64,000 nt of DNA from Lachnoclostridium sp. UBA5725 (GTDB lineage Bacteria; Bacillota; Clostridia; Lachnospirales; Lachnospiraceae): the NCBI GenBank assembly GCA_002419585.1, contig DIGJ01000040.1:186001-250000 (forward strand). Reading direction: 5' to 3'. Positions 34,899 through 44,282 of the stretch are shown here, piece after piece (position 1 is the stretch's first letter; each line of letters starts with the position of its first letter). The translations under genes were made by a program, and so were the position numbers. The notes under the pieces are model-generated. The model worked only from the letters and a program-made list of their open reading frames with translations, made no database searches and was not told the DNA's origin.

Positions 34899-35618
34899 TC
34901 AATTCACGAATAAATGAGCTTCACACATATCATTTTTTTGAATTTCCACTGTTTCAAAGCTACCTATAAGTCCATCATAGTTTAACAGTTTCCCATAAAG
35001 GACACCTTCCAAACCTAGCAATATTTTTATGCATTCTACCGCTTGTAACGAGCCGATGACTCCAACTACAGCACCTAACGCTGCCGTTGGTGGTTTTAGT
35101 TTGGTGTTTCCGTAGCCAATGCACTCAAGACACGGATACTCTTGTTTAATGGCAAATACAAACCCATAGAATCCATTTACGCCACCTTCAACCAAAGGAA
35201 TATTTTGTTGAAGACACGCACGATTTACTATCATTCTTGTTTCTACATTATCTACACAATCAATAACAACATCCGCATCTTTTATCATTTCAGTAATATT
35301 TGTTTTATCTATTTTCTGATAGATAGGATGAAATATTATTTCAGGATTGAATGCGCTTAATACTTCATTTGCTATTTGCACCTTTGGCTTTCCAATATCT
35401 TTTTCTTGATATAAAAACTGCCGGTTAAGATTAGAATCGGTTACCGTATCATAATCAATTAGGGACAATGTTCCAACCCCTGCGCAAGCCAAATAAGTAA
35501 GCACAGGAGATGCAAGACCTCCGGATCCAATCACACAAACGTTTGAATTTGCTAGAATCTTTTGTCCAGCTTCACTCACTTGTTTTATCAGAATCTGCCG
35601 CTCGTATCTCATAATCAT
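34899..35618 (-). CDS. MoeB/ThiF-family adenylyltransferase
   Basis: 239 residues. ATP-binding GSGGLASPVLTYLACAG, the Arg finger region NRQFLY, and catalytic Asp in DCVDN are present. It adenylates the C-terminal Gly of a MoaD/ThiS-type sulfur carrier, here the protein encoded directly upstream with an ATGA overlap. Only one CxxC of the usual zinc pair is clear (CLEC); the second is reduced to a single Cys near the end (NDMCEAH). Operon partner of the tungsten aldehyde oxidoreductase, so a role in making the pterin dithiolene is likely. Confidence 0.9.
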   Translation of the reverse strand: MIMRYERQILIKQVSEAGQKILANSNVCVIGSGGLASPVLTYLACAGVGTLSLIDYDTVTDSNLNRQFLYQEKDIGKPKVQIANEVLSAFNPEIIFHPIYQKIDKTNITEMIKDADVVIDCVDNVETRMIVNRACLQQNIPLVEGGVNGFYGFVFAIKQEYPCLECIGYGNTKLKPPTAALGAVVGVIGSLQAVECIKILLGLEGVLYGKLLNYDGLIGSFETVEIQKNDMCEAHLFVN

Positions 35619-35836
35619 CCACCTCCAACCGGTGGAAACAATGCAATAACATCACCGTCCTTAACCGATGAATCTAGTTTGGAATGTCGCCCGTTTATCA
35701 AGCAAATAGCTACTTCATCATCTGCTATACGGAAATAATGGATAATCTCTGCTGCTGTATGATAACCTTGCGGTTCGAGATACGAAATCTTATCTCTACC
35801 CTCGCGAAATGTTGCGAATAATCTTACTTCAATCAT
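35615..35836 (-). CDS. MoaD-like sulfur carrier protein
   Basis: 73 residues, beta-grasp fold size, ending in PPVGGG, with the C-terminal Gly-Gly needed for adenylation and thiocarboxylation. MIEVRLFATFREGR is typical of MoaD. The second of two adjacent ATG codons (35836) has the best spacing to GGAGG; the upstream TTG frame start is the ribosome binding site itself. Sits between the aldehyde oxidoreductase and MoeB-like genes. Confidence 0.9.
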   Translation of the reverse strand: MIEVRLFATFREGRDKISYLEPQGYHTAAEIIHYFRIADDEVAICLINGRHSKLDSSVKDGDVIALFPPVGGG

Positions 35837-35878
35837 CATTACCTCCAATTAGGATGTCCTTTGATTCTATCCATTTAA

Positions 35879-37675
35879 TTATAATAAATCAAGTCTCTCT
35901 AATGTTTCCTTCGTTGGGAATGCATTTTCCCAACCACGTTCTTTGTAGTACTGTGGTAACGTAATTGCAATCTGACTTACCTGACCTTCTGAAAAGCTGT
36001 TTGTAATCGGCTCCTCGATGAGACGCTTTGGCAAACAATCATCTTCTGGCTTCATGCCTGCTGCTTTATTAAACAAACGTTCAATGTTATAAATTCTTTC
36101 ACCTACTAGCAATAATTCTTCCGGCGAATAGTTGGTTCCTGTTCCTGCATTCAGTAATTTTGCATATTCTGGAGCACCCAATGCGAACGAAGTAAATAAA
36201 CACATTCCCATTGAATCAATAACAGAAGTAAGGTCTTGAAATATTTTAGCCCATAACGCTTTATTTTCAGTTTCTGTACGATCGAGCGCTTGAGGTAAAC
36301 CAAGAACTTCCGGAGAAATCATATAACCACGAACATGACATCCGCCTCGGTTGCTGGTTGCATAAGTAATACCAATTCCTTGAATACCACGAGCATCATA
36401 TGCTGGCATTTCTTGTTTTTTAACACTCATTGAAATTTCTGGGTGTCCATAATATTCGCATAAGCGATAGGAACCATCTGCCATAAGTTTAGCCAAAGGA
36501 ATCTTTGCTTCACCCATACGTTTTGTCCATTCGATAATAACCTTAGGATCTCCCCAAACAAGTGGAATTCCTTCACACTCTTCTTCTTTTATATATCCTT
36601 TTTGATACAATTCCATTGCTGCCGCTATTGTGCATGGAGTAGAGATCGCATCCATACCATATTCATTACACCAATAGTTTGCTTCATTGATTGCATTTAA
36701 ATCATTAATTCCACAGTTACCACCGTATGCCCATAATGGTTCATATTCTGGCCCACCTACTACCTGACCATTCATATTTACAACGCGTCCACAACCAATC
36801 GGACATCTATGGCAAAAACTTTGCTTCACAAGGAATTTTTCTTTTAAAGCTTCACCGGATGTACTGTCTGCATCTTCGTAATAAGATTCCTGCCAGTTCT
36901 TTGTTGGAAATGATCCGATATTATTCACTATATTTACCAGTACAGCTGTTCCATAAGTAGGAAGGCCGCTTCCGGTTACACCGTTCTCTCTTATTAATTG
37001 CGTGCTTGATTTCGTTATTTCTTTTAAAGCTTCAGGGTCAAAGGAGTCAATGGATGATTTTGAGGCAGAAACTGAAATCGCTTTCAAATTCTTGGATCCC
37101 ATAACAGCACCTACACCACTTCTTCCTGCGGCACGATCTTTGTCATTCATAATCGCTGCTAGTAAAGACAGATGTTCACCTGCAGGTCCAATATTTAATA
37201 CAGAACAATCCTGATGTAGTTTTTTGAGTTCGCCATCGATTTCTTCACTTTGCATACCTACTAAACATTCTGCAGATAAAAGTTCAATCTTATCGTCAAC
37301 TACATTAATATAAACTGGTTTTTCTGACTTTCCTTCTACTATAATTGCATCCCAGCCTGCATATTTTAATTTTGCTCCCCATATACCACCTGAATTAGAA
37401 CATGCTATCATTCCTGTTAACGGTGATTTTGTCACTACCATGTAACGTCCCGTTGTTGGAGCTTTTGTTCCGGTCATCGCACCAGTAATATAAATTAGTT
37501 TATTCGCTTCAGATAAAGGATCTACGGTTGCAATTCCTTCATCATAGAGCATCTTCGTTCCAAGACCTCTACCACCGATGAATTTTTTCGCTAATTCCAT
37601 ATTCAGTTGTTCTACCTTAATTTCTCCTGTTGTCAAGTTAATACGAGCCATTTTCCCATTGTAAGCTGTTGTCAT
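35879..37675 (-). CDS. aor: Tungsten-dependent aldehyde:ferredoxin oxidoreductase
   Basis: 598 residues of the AOR family. N-terminal domain with YNGKMARINLTTGE and FIGGRGLGTKMLYDEG (pterin-contacting), cluster-binding CHRCPIGCGR (~287-296) plus a distant Cys in SMGMCLFTSF (~490), and DRAAGRSGVGAVMGSKNLKA. It oxidises aldehydes to acids, or the reverse, with ferredoxin, using a tungsten bis-pterin cofactor. The ATG at 37675 has AGGTGAGG upstream; a GTG three codons earlier is less likely. Leader carries a probable Moco/Tuco riboswitch. Followed by MoaD- and MoeB-like genes and preceded by a TupABC/MoeA cluster: a coherent tungsten locus. Confidence 0.96.
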   Translation of the reverse strand: MTTAYNGKMARINLTTGEIKVEQLNMELAKKFIGGRGLGTKMLYDEGIATVDPLSEANKLIYITGAMTGTKAPTTGRYMVVTKSPLTGMIACSNSGGIWGAKLKYAGWDAIIVEGKSEKPVYINVVDDKIELLSAECLVGMQSEEIDGELKKLHQDCSVLNIGPAGEHLSLLAAIMNDKDRAAGRSGVGAVMGSKNLKAISVSASKSSIDSFDPEALKEITKSSTQLIRENGVTGSGLPTYGTAVLVNIVNNIGSFPTKNWQESYYEDADSTSGEALKEKFLVKQSFCHRCPIGCGRVVNMNGQVVGGPEYEPLWAYGGNCGINDLNAINEANYWCNEYGMDAISTPCTIAAAMELYQKGYIKEEECEGIPLVWGDPKVIIEWTKRMGEAKIPLAKLMADGSYRLCEYYGHPEISMSVKKQEMPAYDARGIQGIGITYATSNRGGCHVRGYMISPEVLGLPQALDRTETENKALWAKIFQDLTSVIDSMGMCLFTSFALGAPEYAKLLNAGTGTNYSPEELLLVGERIYNIERLFNKAAGMKPEDDCLPKRLIEEPITNSFSEGQVSQIAITLPQYYKERGWENAFPTKETLERLDLL

Positions 37676-37753
37676 AAACCTCACCTTTTCCCTTCAATAA
37701 TGAAATGAGCACACAACGAACATAAGTGTGCCAACACCTAGTACTAAAACAGA

Positions 37754-37839
37754 AAAGGTCCTTTCCAAACATGGGAGGCACTAATTCTTAGGTTAGTACC
37801 CATCGGCTTTATCTACTCAAGATAAAGCTCGGATCCTTT
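37754..37839 (-). ncRNA. Probable molybdenum/tungsten cofactor (Moco/Tuco) riboswitch
   Basis: In the leader of the aldehyde oxidoreductase gene the minus strand shows nested stems: an outer P1 (37831-37839 with 37754-37761), a hairpin GCTTTATC/GATAAAGC, a stem ACTAA/TTAGT, and the conserved blocks CCGATGGGTAC, GTGCCTCCCAT and GGAAAGGACC recalled from the Moco RNA motif. Transcription from the promoter just upstream would start at its 5' edge. Recognition is from memory of the motif and not from a covariance search. No T-run follows, so control may be at translation. Confidence 0.75.
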
Positions 37840-37844
37840 GCTTT

Positions 37845-37873
37845 ATTATACTATATTAATTTATAAATCTCAA
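37845..37873 (-). promoter_or_regulatory. Sigma-A promoter of the aldehyde oxidoreductase operon
   Basis: TTGAGA (37868-37873) and TATAAT (37845-37850) on the minus strand are exactly 17 bp apart and place the transcript start at the riboswitch. Confidence 0.8.
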
Positions 37874-37989
37874 TCTTTTTCACTTTTCTTTTGTTTGTTT
37901 TGTATATTATGTTTGTTTTTTAATTCTATGTTTTGTTGATATTTACTTATTTTTCCAATGATTTGTAGTTGCAAACCGATGACTTCCAT

Positions 37990-38433
37990 CTAAGTTTTAC
38001 TTGTCCATATTCGCTCACCCACATGAATCGTTCCTGACTTTAATACTTTTGCAAAGAGTATCCCTTTCTTTAGGTTACATGGTTTTTCATCTCGTACTAG
38101 CTCGCACTCAGAAAAGCATCGTTTTGAATATATCGATATTTGCAGGGCTATGCTTTCTGTTTCTATGCATTCTCCACGTTCCAACAGTGAATAATCAATT
38201 CCCTGCGTCACCATATTTTCGTGAAATCTTGCCACGCATAACCCGCTAGACGCCTGTGATTCCATCCATTGCTTTGCTTCCAATGAAATCAATGCAACTT
38301 GCTTTTCTCCTCCTATGGAATGACAATCTCCAATGATTCCGATTCCCTCTTCCAACTCTAAGGAGGATACCTTTAAAAATGGTAGTTCTTTTTTATTCTG
38401 TAATTGCAAATCTATTATATATCCTGACTGCAC
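37990..38433 (-). CDS. MOSC-domain protein
   Basis: 147 residues, a stand-alone MOSC (molybdenum cofactor sulfurase C-terminal) domain with GIIGDCHSIGGEKQVALIS, ARFHENMVTQG and the conserved Cys of RDEKPCNLKKGILFAKVL. Such proteins bind the pterin cofactor and may add or carry its terminal sulfur. The start is GTG (38433) behind GAGGTGG, inside the end of the preceding MoeA-fusion gene (19-bp overlap). Last gene of the tungstate import/cofactor operon. Confidence 0.88.
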   Translation of the reverse strand: MQSGYIIDLQLQNKKELPFLKVSSLELEEGIGIIGDCHSIGGEKQVALISLEAKQWMESQASSGLCVARFHENMVTQGIDYSLLERGECIETESIALQISIYSKRCFSECELVRDEKPCNLKKGILFAKVLKSGTIHVGERIWTSKT

Positions 38434-40364
38434 CGTTCCACCTCATCATTCGTACCATCCTGAACATACTGTATTCTACCTGCACCTGAATAATCATACC
38501 CACCAATATCATCCAACATCTTATGGAAATCTTCATTTTTTAATACTTGAATAAAGGATTCTATTTCAGGTAGTTTTAAAAATTTGACAGGGATTGCAAA
38601 ATCATATTCTTCCTGACCGATTTCTATAAAATCCAGTTGCATAGCTTTAGCAACAGAGTATATTCCCATTCCAACATCAGCACTTTCACTTGCAACAAGC
38701 GCAGCAACTGCCATATGGGTAGCTGCCTCGCGTTCGTAACCTGATACTTGAGCAGCCTCTATACCTGCTTGTTTTAACTTATAGTCAAATAGGATTCTTG
38801 TTCCTGCTCCTCTTTGACGATTTACATAGCGATGGTTCTTTACATCAGATATATCCTTTAGATTATGAGGATTACCTTTTTGTACTATGAATCCCTGAAT
38901 TCGTTTTACCCCTTTTATTAATGCCATCGGCTCTTGAAACAGGTTCTTTAAATAAGAAACATTATATTCTCCTGTCTCTTCATCCAATAAATGGATTGGT
39001 GCAATATGCGCTTCCCCTCTTTTTAGTGCCATTATCCCCCCCATACTTCCAACATGAGTACTGGACAAATGCATTCCATGATAATAAGTTGTCATAAAAT
39101 CTGCAATCAAATCTAGAATAAGATCGTGGCTGCCTATGGCTACTACCGTATGTTTTAATTGCTGTAGATTTCTGTATAATTCTACCTTTAGGTTGTCTCC
39201 TGCTTCTACTCCCTCACTATTTTGATCAATGACGCAAAAGCCGTCCGCGCGGACAAGGCTCATAGCAGCCCCTGCTCCTCTTGCTAGAGGCGCTGCTACT
39301 AATTTATCTCCTACCTGCCCTACTTTTACCCGAACGTACTCTCTGTGCTTGAGTGAAGAAATCATTCGCTTAGATATCACTGCATCCACCACATTATTAT
39401 GCTGAATTACTTCTCCTGTTAGTAATGATAGTACTGGTTTTACAAAGTTTTCAAACCCAATATAGGCAGAAACTGGATATCCTGGCAACCCAATTACTGG
39501 CTTTCCTTTTACAACTGCAAGGATTACTGGTTTTCCAGGTTTGATTGCAACTCCGTGAACTATTACCTCCCCTAATTCTCTCAAAATATGAACCGTAAAA
39601 TCTTCGGTACCTGCACTTGAGCCAGCATTTATGATTACCATATCAAATTGATCCACCGCCTCATTAATGGAAGCCTTTAATTTATCATAGTTGTCTTCAA
39701 TGGGGGGAAATCGAACTGCACTTCCCCCATAGTAGGTAACCATCGCTTCAAACATTCTTGAATTTGATTCGATGATATCCCCTTCTTTCGGAATTTCTGT
39801 AGGTTCAATAAGTTCGGTTCCAGTTGGAAAAATTGCGATTTGTGGTAACTTTATTACTTCAACTTTTGTGATTCCTCCTGAAAACAACACACCAATATCG
39901 ATTGGACGTATTTTATGCAAGCTTGAAAGTAACATTTCTCCTGATACAATATCTTCCCCAATTGGTCTTATATGCTGCCATGCAATAGCAGCTTCTAGTA
40001 TTTGCACGGTAAACTCATCAATTTCTATCACATCTTCTGCCATAATGACTGCATCATAAGGATATTTTATGGGATCTCCCGTATCTACAACGATAAAATC
40101 CTCATCTCTTTTTAATACAAGTGGATTCCTTTCTGTAGCACCCTTTGTAATTTCTGCATTAACTGCAATACCATCCATCGCCGCAGCATTATAAAGGGGA
40201 GAAGAGTATTTTGCAAATACTGCTTTTCTTGTGATCCTTCCTAAGCTTTTTTCCACTAAAATCTCTTCATACTTCCTTTTTGCACTTCCATTAAGCGCCT
40301 CTAGATAAACAGATAATGCTTCATCTGGTGGCGTATTACTCAAATATAAATTTCGTTTTCCCAT
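38415..40364 (-). CDS. MoeA fused to a periplasmic-binding-protein-like domain
   Basis: About 649 residues. Residues ~1-400 are MoeA (molybdopterin molybdotransferase): AKYSSPLYNAAAMDGIAV, DTGDPIKYPYDAVIMAEDV, PTGTELI, and NAGSSAGTEDFT. Residues ~410-640 are a PBP-like, ModE/LysR-effector type domain (STHVGSMGGIMALKRGEAHIAP, NRQRGAGTRILFDYKL). MoeA inserts metal into the pterin; the extra domain may bind oxyanion or ligand. The fusion is known in anaerobes with several metal cofactors. The ATG at 40364 has GAGG upstream. Second of two moeA genes in tandem. Confidence 0.92.
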   Translation of the reverse strand: MGKRNLYLSNTPPDEALSVYLEALNGSAKRKYEEILVEKSLGRITRKAVFAKYSSPLYNAAAMDGIAVNAEITKGATERNPLVLKRDEDFIVVDTGDPIKYPYDAVIMAEDVIEIDEFTVQILEAAIAWQHIRPIGEDIVSGEMLLSSLHKIRPIDIGVLFSGGITKVEVIKLPQIAIFPTGTELIEPTEIPKEGDIIESNSRMFEAMVTYYGGSAVRFPPIEDNYDKLKASINEAVDQFDMVIINAGSSAGTEDFTVHILRELGEVIVHGVAIKPGKPVILAVVKGKPVIGLPGYPVSAYIGFENFVKPVLSLLTGEVIQHNNVVDAVISKRMISSLKHREYVRVKVGQVGDKLVAAPLARGAGAAMSLVRADGFCVIDQNSEGVEAGDNLKVELYRNLQQLKHTVVAIGSHDLILDLIADFMTTYYHGMHLSSTHVGSMGGIMALKRGEAHIAPIHLLDEETGEYNVSYLKNLFQEPMALIKGVKRIQGFIVQKGNPHNLKDISDVKNHRYVNRQRGAGTRILFDYKLKQAGIEAAQVSGYEREAATHMAVAALVASESADVGMGIYSVAKAMQLDFIEIGQEEYDFAIPVKFLKLPEIESFIQVLKNEDFHKMLDDIGGYDYSGAGRIQYVQDGTNDEVERCSQDI

Positions 40365-40418
40365 AATAAGATACCTCATCATAATTTTTGATTCTACTGA
40401 AATGAATAAACCCCTAAA

Positions 40419-41648
40419 TTATAGATAAAAGACTTCGACAATCTCATCTTTTTTTAAACCCTCTTTGTTTTGTTCAATTATGATATAGCCCTCTGAACTA
40501 GACAAGGATGTAATCAATCCTGATTTCCCATAAATTGGTTCTGCTAGATATTCCATATTATTCTTTATTAGTTTAACAAGCTGACACGTCGTCTTTCCAG
40601 GTGCGCCGGCAAGATTTGTAGTAATCTTTGCAAAAACAGATTTTTCCTCCGGTTGTTTCGTAATATACTTCCACAACCATATAATTAATAATTCAAATAC
40701 TAAAATTGCAGCTGTTGGATGCCCAGGCAGTCCTACTAATAGCACATTTTCTTTGTTATCATAACCTAAGATTGTTGGTTTTCCCGGTTTCAATGCTAAT
40801 CCATGAGTAAATGCACCTTCACCTGTAAGTTCATCTATAATCTTCTTTGTTGCATCCTTTTTCCCTTGTGAACTCCCACCAGAAATAACTACGATATCAC
40901 TAACTTTTATAGCATCACTTACCGCTTTTCTTAGTGCTTGTTCATCATCATTTATTACCATTGTTTGCAAAACATCAAAGCCCTGATTTTGAGCCATAGC
41001 AGAAATGGAATAAGAGTTTATATCTCTTACCTTACCAATGGATGGCTTATCCTCCAAAGATATAAGTTCATCTCCGGTGGAAATGATTGTGATTTTATAT
41101 GGTTTATAAACCTGCACTTTTGTAATTCCAAGGCAAGCCATGACACCTATTTCTTTGGAGCAAAGTTTAGTGCCCTGTTTTATTACCAAATCTCCTTTTT
41201 TGATATCTTCTCCCTCGTAAACTATGTTCTTTCCAAAGGGTACTGCGTTATAAATTGCGATTTGGTCGCGATCAAACTGTTCACAGTATTCGACCATCAC
41301 CATAGCATCCGCCCCTTTTGGAATCATTCCACCTGTAGGTACATATGCACATTCGCCCGTGTGAATTTCCTTCTTTGCTGGATTCCCCATTATGACCTCG
41401 TCTACTATCTGCATAAAAACAGGCAGACTTTCATTTGCTCCCGCTGTATCACTTGAAATGACAGCATATCCATCAACGCTAGACCTACGAAAATCTGGTA
41501 CTTGCTCATTTGAATAATGATCTCTTGCCGCAATATAGCCTTGTGCGGATAATAAGTTTAATTCTATTATTTCTGGGTGTTTTTCTGTCATAGCTTGTAT
41601 CAATTTATCCCTTGCTGCTTCAATCGTATCTACCTTTAATAATTCCAT
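40419..41648 (-). CDS. moeA: Molybdopterin molybdotransferase MoeA
   Basis: 409 residues. YSNEQVPDFRRSSVDGYAV, VPTGGMIPKGADAMVMVEYCE, STGDEL, SGGSSQGKKDAT and LVGLPGHPTAAI match MoeA domains in order. It catalyses oxyanion insertion into adenylated pterin. In tandem with a MoeA-PBP fusion and a tungstate importer; two MoeA paralogues could be for molybdenum and tungsten respectively, as in some archaea, but sequence alone does not say which. Confidence 0.94.
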   Translation of the reverse strand: MELLKVDTIEAARDKLIQAMTEKHPEIIELNLLSAQGYIAARDHYSNEQVPDFRRSSVDGYAVISSDTAGANESLPVFMQIVDEVIMGNPAKKEIHTGECAYVPTGGMIPKGADAMVMVEYCEQFDRDQIAIYNAVPFGKNIVYEGEDIKKGDLVIKQGTKLCSKEIGVMACLGITKVQVYKPYKITIISTGDELISLEDKPSIGKVRDINSYSISAMAQNQGFDVLQTMVINDDEQALRKAVSDAIKVSDIVVISGGSSQGKKDATKKIIDELTGEGAFTHGLALKPGKPTILGYDNKENVLLVGLPGHPTAAILVFELLIIWLWKYITKQPEEKSVFAKITTNLAGAPGKTTCQLVKLIKNNMEYLAEPIYGKSGLITSLSSSEGYIIIEQNKEGLKKDEIVEVFYL

Positions 41649-41666
41649 ACCGCCTTCGCCTTTCTA

Positions 41667-42353
41667 TTATTCGTTTTTTATCATATAGCTTGACATATAT
41701 TTTGCAATCGTTGGATTTTTCTTGTTTAGAAGAATATCGTGCGGAGAACCCGAACAAAGAACGCCTCCGTTTTCCATGAAATGGATACAATCACATAGAT
41801 TAAATATTTGTCCAGGCTGATGGCTAACTATAATCCAAGTAATTGGATCGGTCTTTTGAATATCTAAAATCGTTCGTTCAAAAATTGCAAGGCTGTCCGG
41901 ATCTAAGTTTGCCATTGTTTCATCTATTATGACTACTTTCGGTTTAAATATCAGCGCCCTTGCAAAAGACAATTTCTGCCTTTCTCCACTTGAAAGGCTC
42001 GGTGCAAATTGTTGTTCTTTTCCTAAAAGCCCACATTTATTCAGCCACTCAGAAATTACTTCGTTTGATACTTTTTGATTCCTGATTTTTAATGGATACG
42101 TTAAATTGTTAAGAACCGAATCATGAAGCATATAGGGTCTTTGCGCTGTAATGGTAATATCACGCATATTGAATACTCCATAATCTATACTTCCATTGTC
42201 TGGTTTCAAAAGACCTGCTATCAGTTTCACAAGGGTTGATTTTCCACTCCCATTGGACCCGATTACTCCATTTATCTTCTTTTCCTCAATGCTAAGTTCA
42301 TTTACATTAAGATGAAATGTCCCAATTTTTTTTTGTAATTCAATAATTTTCAT
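41667..42353 (-). CDS. tupC: Tungstate ABC transporter ATPase
   Basis: About 228 residues. Walker A GSNGSGKST, signature LSSGERQKLSFARAL (SSGE variant of LSGGQ), Walker B VVIIDETMANLDP and switch His in IVSHQPGQ are present. Energises the TupAB tungstate importer. I use the ATG at 42353, 14 bp inside the permease end; an ATG at 42365 sits too close to AAGAAGG. Confidence 0.9.
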   Translation of the reverse strand: MKIIELQKKIGTFHLNVNELSIEEKKINGVIGSNGSGKSTLVKLIAGLLKPDNGSIDYGVFNMRDITITAQRPYMLHDSVLNNLTYPLKIRNQKVSNEVISEWLNKCGLLGKEQQFAPSLSSGERQKLSFARALIFKPKVVIIDETMANLDPDSLAIFERTILDIQKTDPITWIIVSHQPGQIFNLCDCIHFMENGGVLCSGSPHDILLNKKNPTIAKYMSSYMIKNE

Positions 42354-43026
42354 GTATATTTTCATACCTTCTTAAGAAATCTACAATCCATTGAATGAAA
42401 AAGGCAATTGCAAGTAAAACAATTCCAAGTGTAATTGCTTCGCCATAATCGCCTTTATTCCTCATCAAGGAAATTGCCGTTGTCATCGTACGTGTTTTGT
42501 ATTGTATATTTCCTCCAACTATCATTACAGCTCCAACCTCACTGATAGATCGTCCAAAACCCGTAAAAATAATAAAGTAAATATCATTTTTCATTTCCTT
42601 TAATAGTAGCAAAAGTATCTGCCATCGATTGGCTCCCATACTTTTCGCAAAATTTTTTATTTGTGGCGCCATGTTTAAAGCAGTGGTATAAAACATTCCA
42701 CTCATAATCGGTGTTATAATTATCGTCTGAGCAATTACCATTGCCTGAAAAGTAAACAACAAGTTCCAGCGTCCAAAAATCCCTCTTCGCATGAGAATCA
42801 AATACACAAACAAACCAGCCACGACCGGTGGCAATCCCATTAATGTTCGATTTACCCTAAGAATGAAACCTTTACCAAAAAACTGTGTTCTTTCCAGAAA
42901 GATACCAAATGGAATTCCAATCAAACAAGATAGAAACGTCGAACAAAAAGCAAGCTTTAATGTTAATACGATAATATCAATTACTTCCTTATTAATTTGA
43001 ATTCCAATGTTTTGCAAAGATTCCAT
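42340..43026 (-). CDS. tupB: Tungstate ABC transporter permease
   Basis: 228 residues, five to six transmembrane helices, with the inner-membrane EAA-type loop FAKSMGANRWQILLLLLKEM. Family of TupB/ModB permeases; the partner TupA motif identifies tungstate. AGGAG lies 9 nt before the ATG. Confidence 0.92.
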   Translation of the reverse strand: MESLQNIGIQINKEVIDIIVLTLKLAFCSTFLSCLIGIPFGIFLERTQFFGKGFILRVNRTLMGLPPVVAGLFVYLILMRRGIFGRWNLLFTFQAMVIAQTIIITPIMSGMFYTTALNMAPQIKNFAKSMGANRWQILLLLLKEMKNDIYFIIFTGFGRSISEVGAVMIVGGNIQYKTRTMTTAISLMRNKGDYGEAITLGIVLLAIAFFIQWIVDFLRRYENIHENY

Positions 43027-43051
43027 GAAGCTAGACTCCTATCTCTTATGT

Positions 43052-43924
43052 TTATTTATTTGCAGATGCATTTGGTGTAAATAAGACTTGTCCATATTCT
43101 TCCACTCCATAGCTTCCAATTAATTTCTGCGTTTCATCAGATAATATCCAATCTACAAACGCCTTAGCGCCTTCTGCATTAATATTTTCATTTATTTCGG
43201 TATTTACTGCGATAACACCATAATAATTCGTTAATTGCGAATCCTTTTCACAAATAACATCCAAACTAGTCTTATCTTGTGTCGTCAACCAGGTAGCTCG
43301 ATCCGAAAGTGAATATGCCTTTTTTTCATCTGCCATCAATATAGTTGCACCCATTCCCTGTCCTGAACTAATGTAGTTTGGATTTTTAGTAGGATCAATA
43401 CCTATATTATCCCATATACTCAATTCTTTGGTGTTAGTACCAGATTCATCACCGCGTGAGATAAATGTATATTGTTTATCAAATATCGTTTGAAATGTGG
43501 TTTTTATATCAGAATTCTTTTCCATATCACCATTAGGTCCAATAATCACAAAATCATTATACATGACATCATAACGTTTTAAACCAAACCCCGCCTTAAT
43601 AAAAGCTTCTTCCTTTGCCTTTGCATGAACAAGCAAAACATCTGCATCACCCGTTTCACCCATTTTCAAAGCCTCTCCAGTTCCAACCGCGATTAAATTT
43701 ACTTCCCATCCTGTCTTTTTTGTAAATTCAGGAAGCAATACATCCAATAATCCCGAATCCTGTGTACTCGTAGTAGTTGCTAATATAATCGTTCCCTTAG
43801 ATTCAACCGTTTCCTCCTTGTTATCAGCAGCAGTATTATCCTTGGGTTGCTCTGTTTTTCCACACGCAGTGCTAATAATCAAAATAACAAAAATCAATGC
43901 CATGAATAAAACTCTCTTTTTCAT
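43052..43924 (-). CDS. tupA: Tungstate-binding lipoprotein
   Basis: 290 residues. Lipobox IISTAC (Cys ~21), Lys/Glu linker, then the substrate motif ATTTSTQDSGLL that defines TupA, followed by GTGEALKMGETGDADVLLVHA and SRGDESGTNTKELSIW. It binds tungstate with high affinity at the cell surface and hands it to TupBC. First gene of an operon continuing with tupB, tupC, moeA, the moeA fusion and the MOSC gene. GGAGGG precedes the ATG. Confidence 0.95.
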   Translation of the reverse strand: MKKRVLFMALIFVILIISTACGKTEQPKDNTAADNKEETVESKGTIILATTTSTQDSGLLDVLLPEFTKKTGWEVNLIAVGTGEALKMGETGDADVLLVHAKAKEEAFIKAGFGLKRYDVMYNDFVIIGPNGDMEKNSDIKTTFQTIFDKQYTFISRGDESGTNTKELSIWDNIGIDPTKNPNYISSGQGMGATILMADEKKAYSLSDRATWLTTQDKTSLDVICEKDSQLTNYYGVIAVNTEINENINAEGAKAFVDWILSDETQKLIGSYGVEEYGQVLFTPNASANK

Positions 43925-44058
43925 AAAAACCCTCCATAAAAATATGAATCATATATTGTGGCGCTTACCTTTTTTATCTACAAATCCTCCTATTTTCTAT
44001 TATTTTGAATAATTTACTATTTCATACACCAATTTGAGAATAAATAATACATAGAAAT

Positions 44059-44087
44059 ATTTTAACATTTTTTCACATAACATTCAA
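44059..44087 (-). promoter_or_regulatory. Promoter of the tup-moe operon
   Basis: TTGAAT (44082-44087) and TAAAAT (44059-44064) on the minus strand are 17 bp apart. The long leader (about 130 nt) has an AGGAGG not followed by a usable frame near 43990. The rest of 43925-44186 is very AT-rich with no gene. Confidence 0.5.
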
Positions 44088-44186
44088 CAAAACAACAGTA
44101 TATTTATACAAATTAAACATATTTTGGTTTAAGTTGTAAATATTTGTATTTTTATTTCATTTTTATACAATTTTCCACAAATTAAA

Positions 44187-44225
44187 AAAGTACCTTACTC
44201 AATAGTAGCATGAGTAAGGTACTTT
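44187..44225. terminator. Bidirectional terminator upstream of tupA
   Basis: Perfect 14-bp stem (44187-44200 with 44212-44225, core AGTACCTTACTC) and 11-nt loop. On the minus strand a T-run follows, ending the dihydrouridine synthase transcript. Confidence 0.88.
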
Positions 44226-44282
44226 CATTAAAATTTCAATATTAAGTGAGCCAACAACAACCAAGAAATCCTGCTACTTCTA

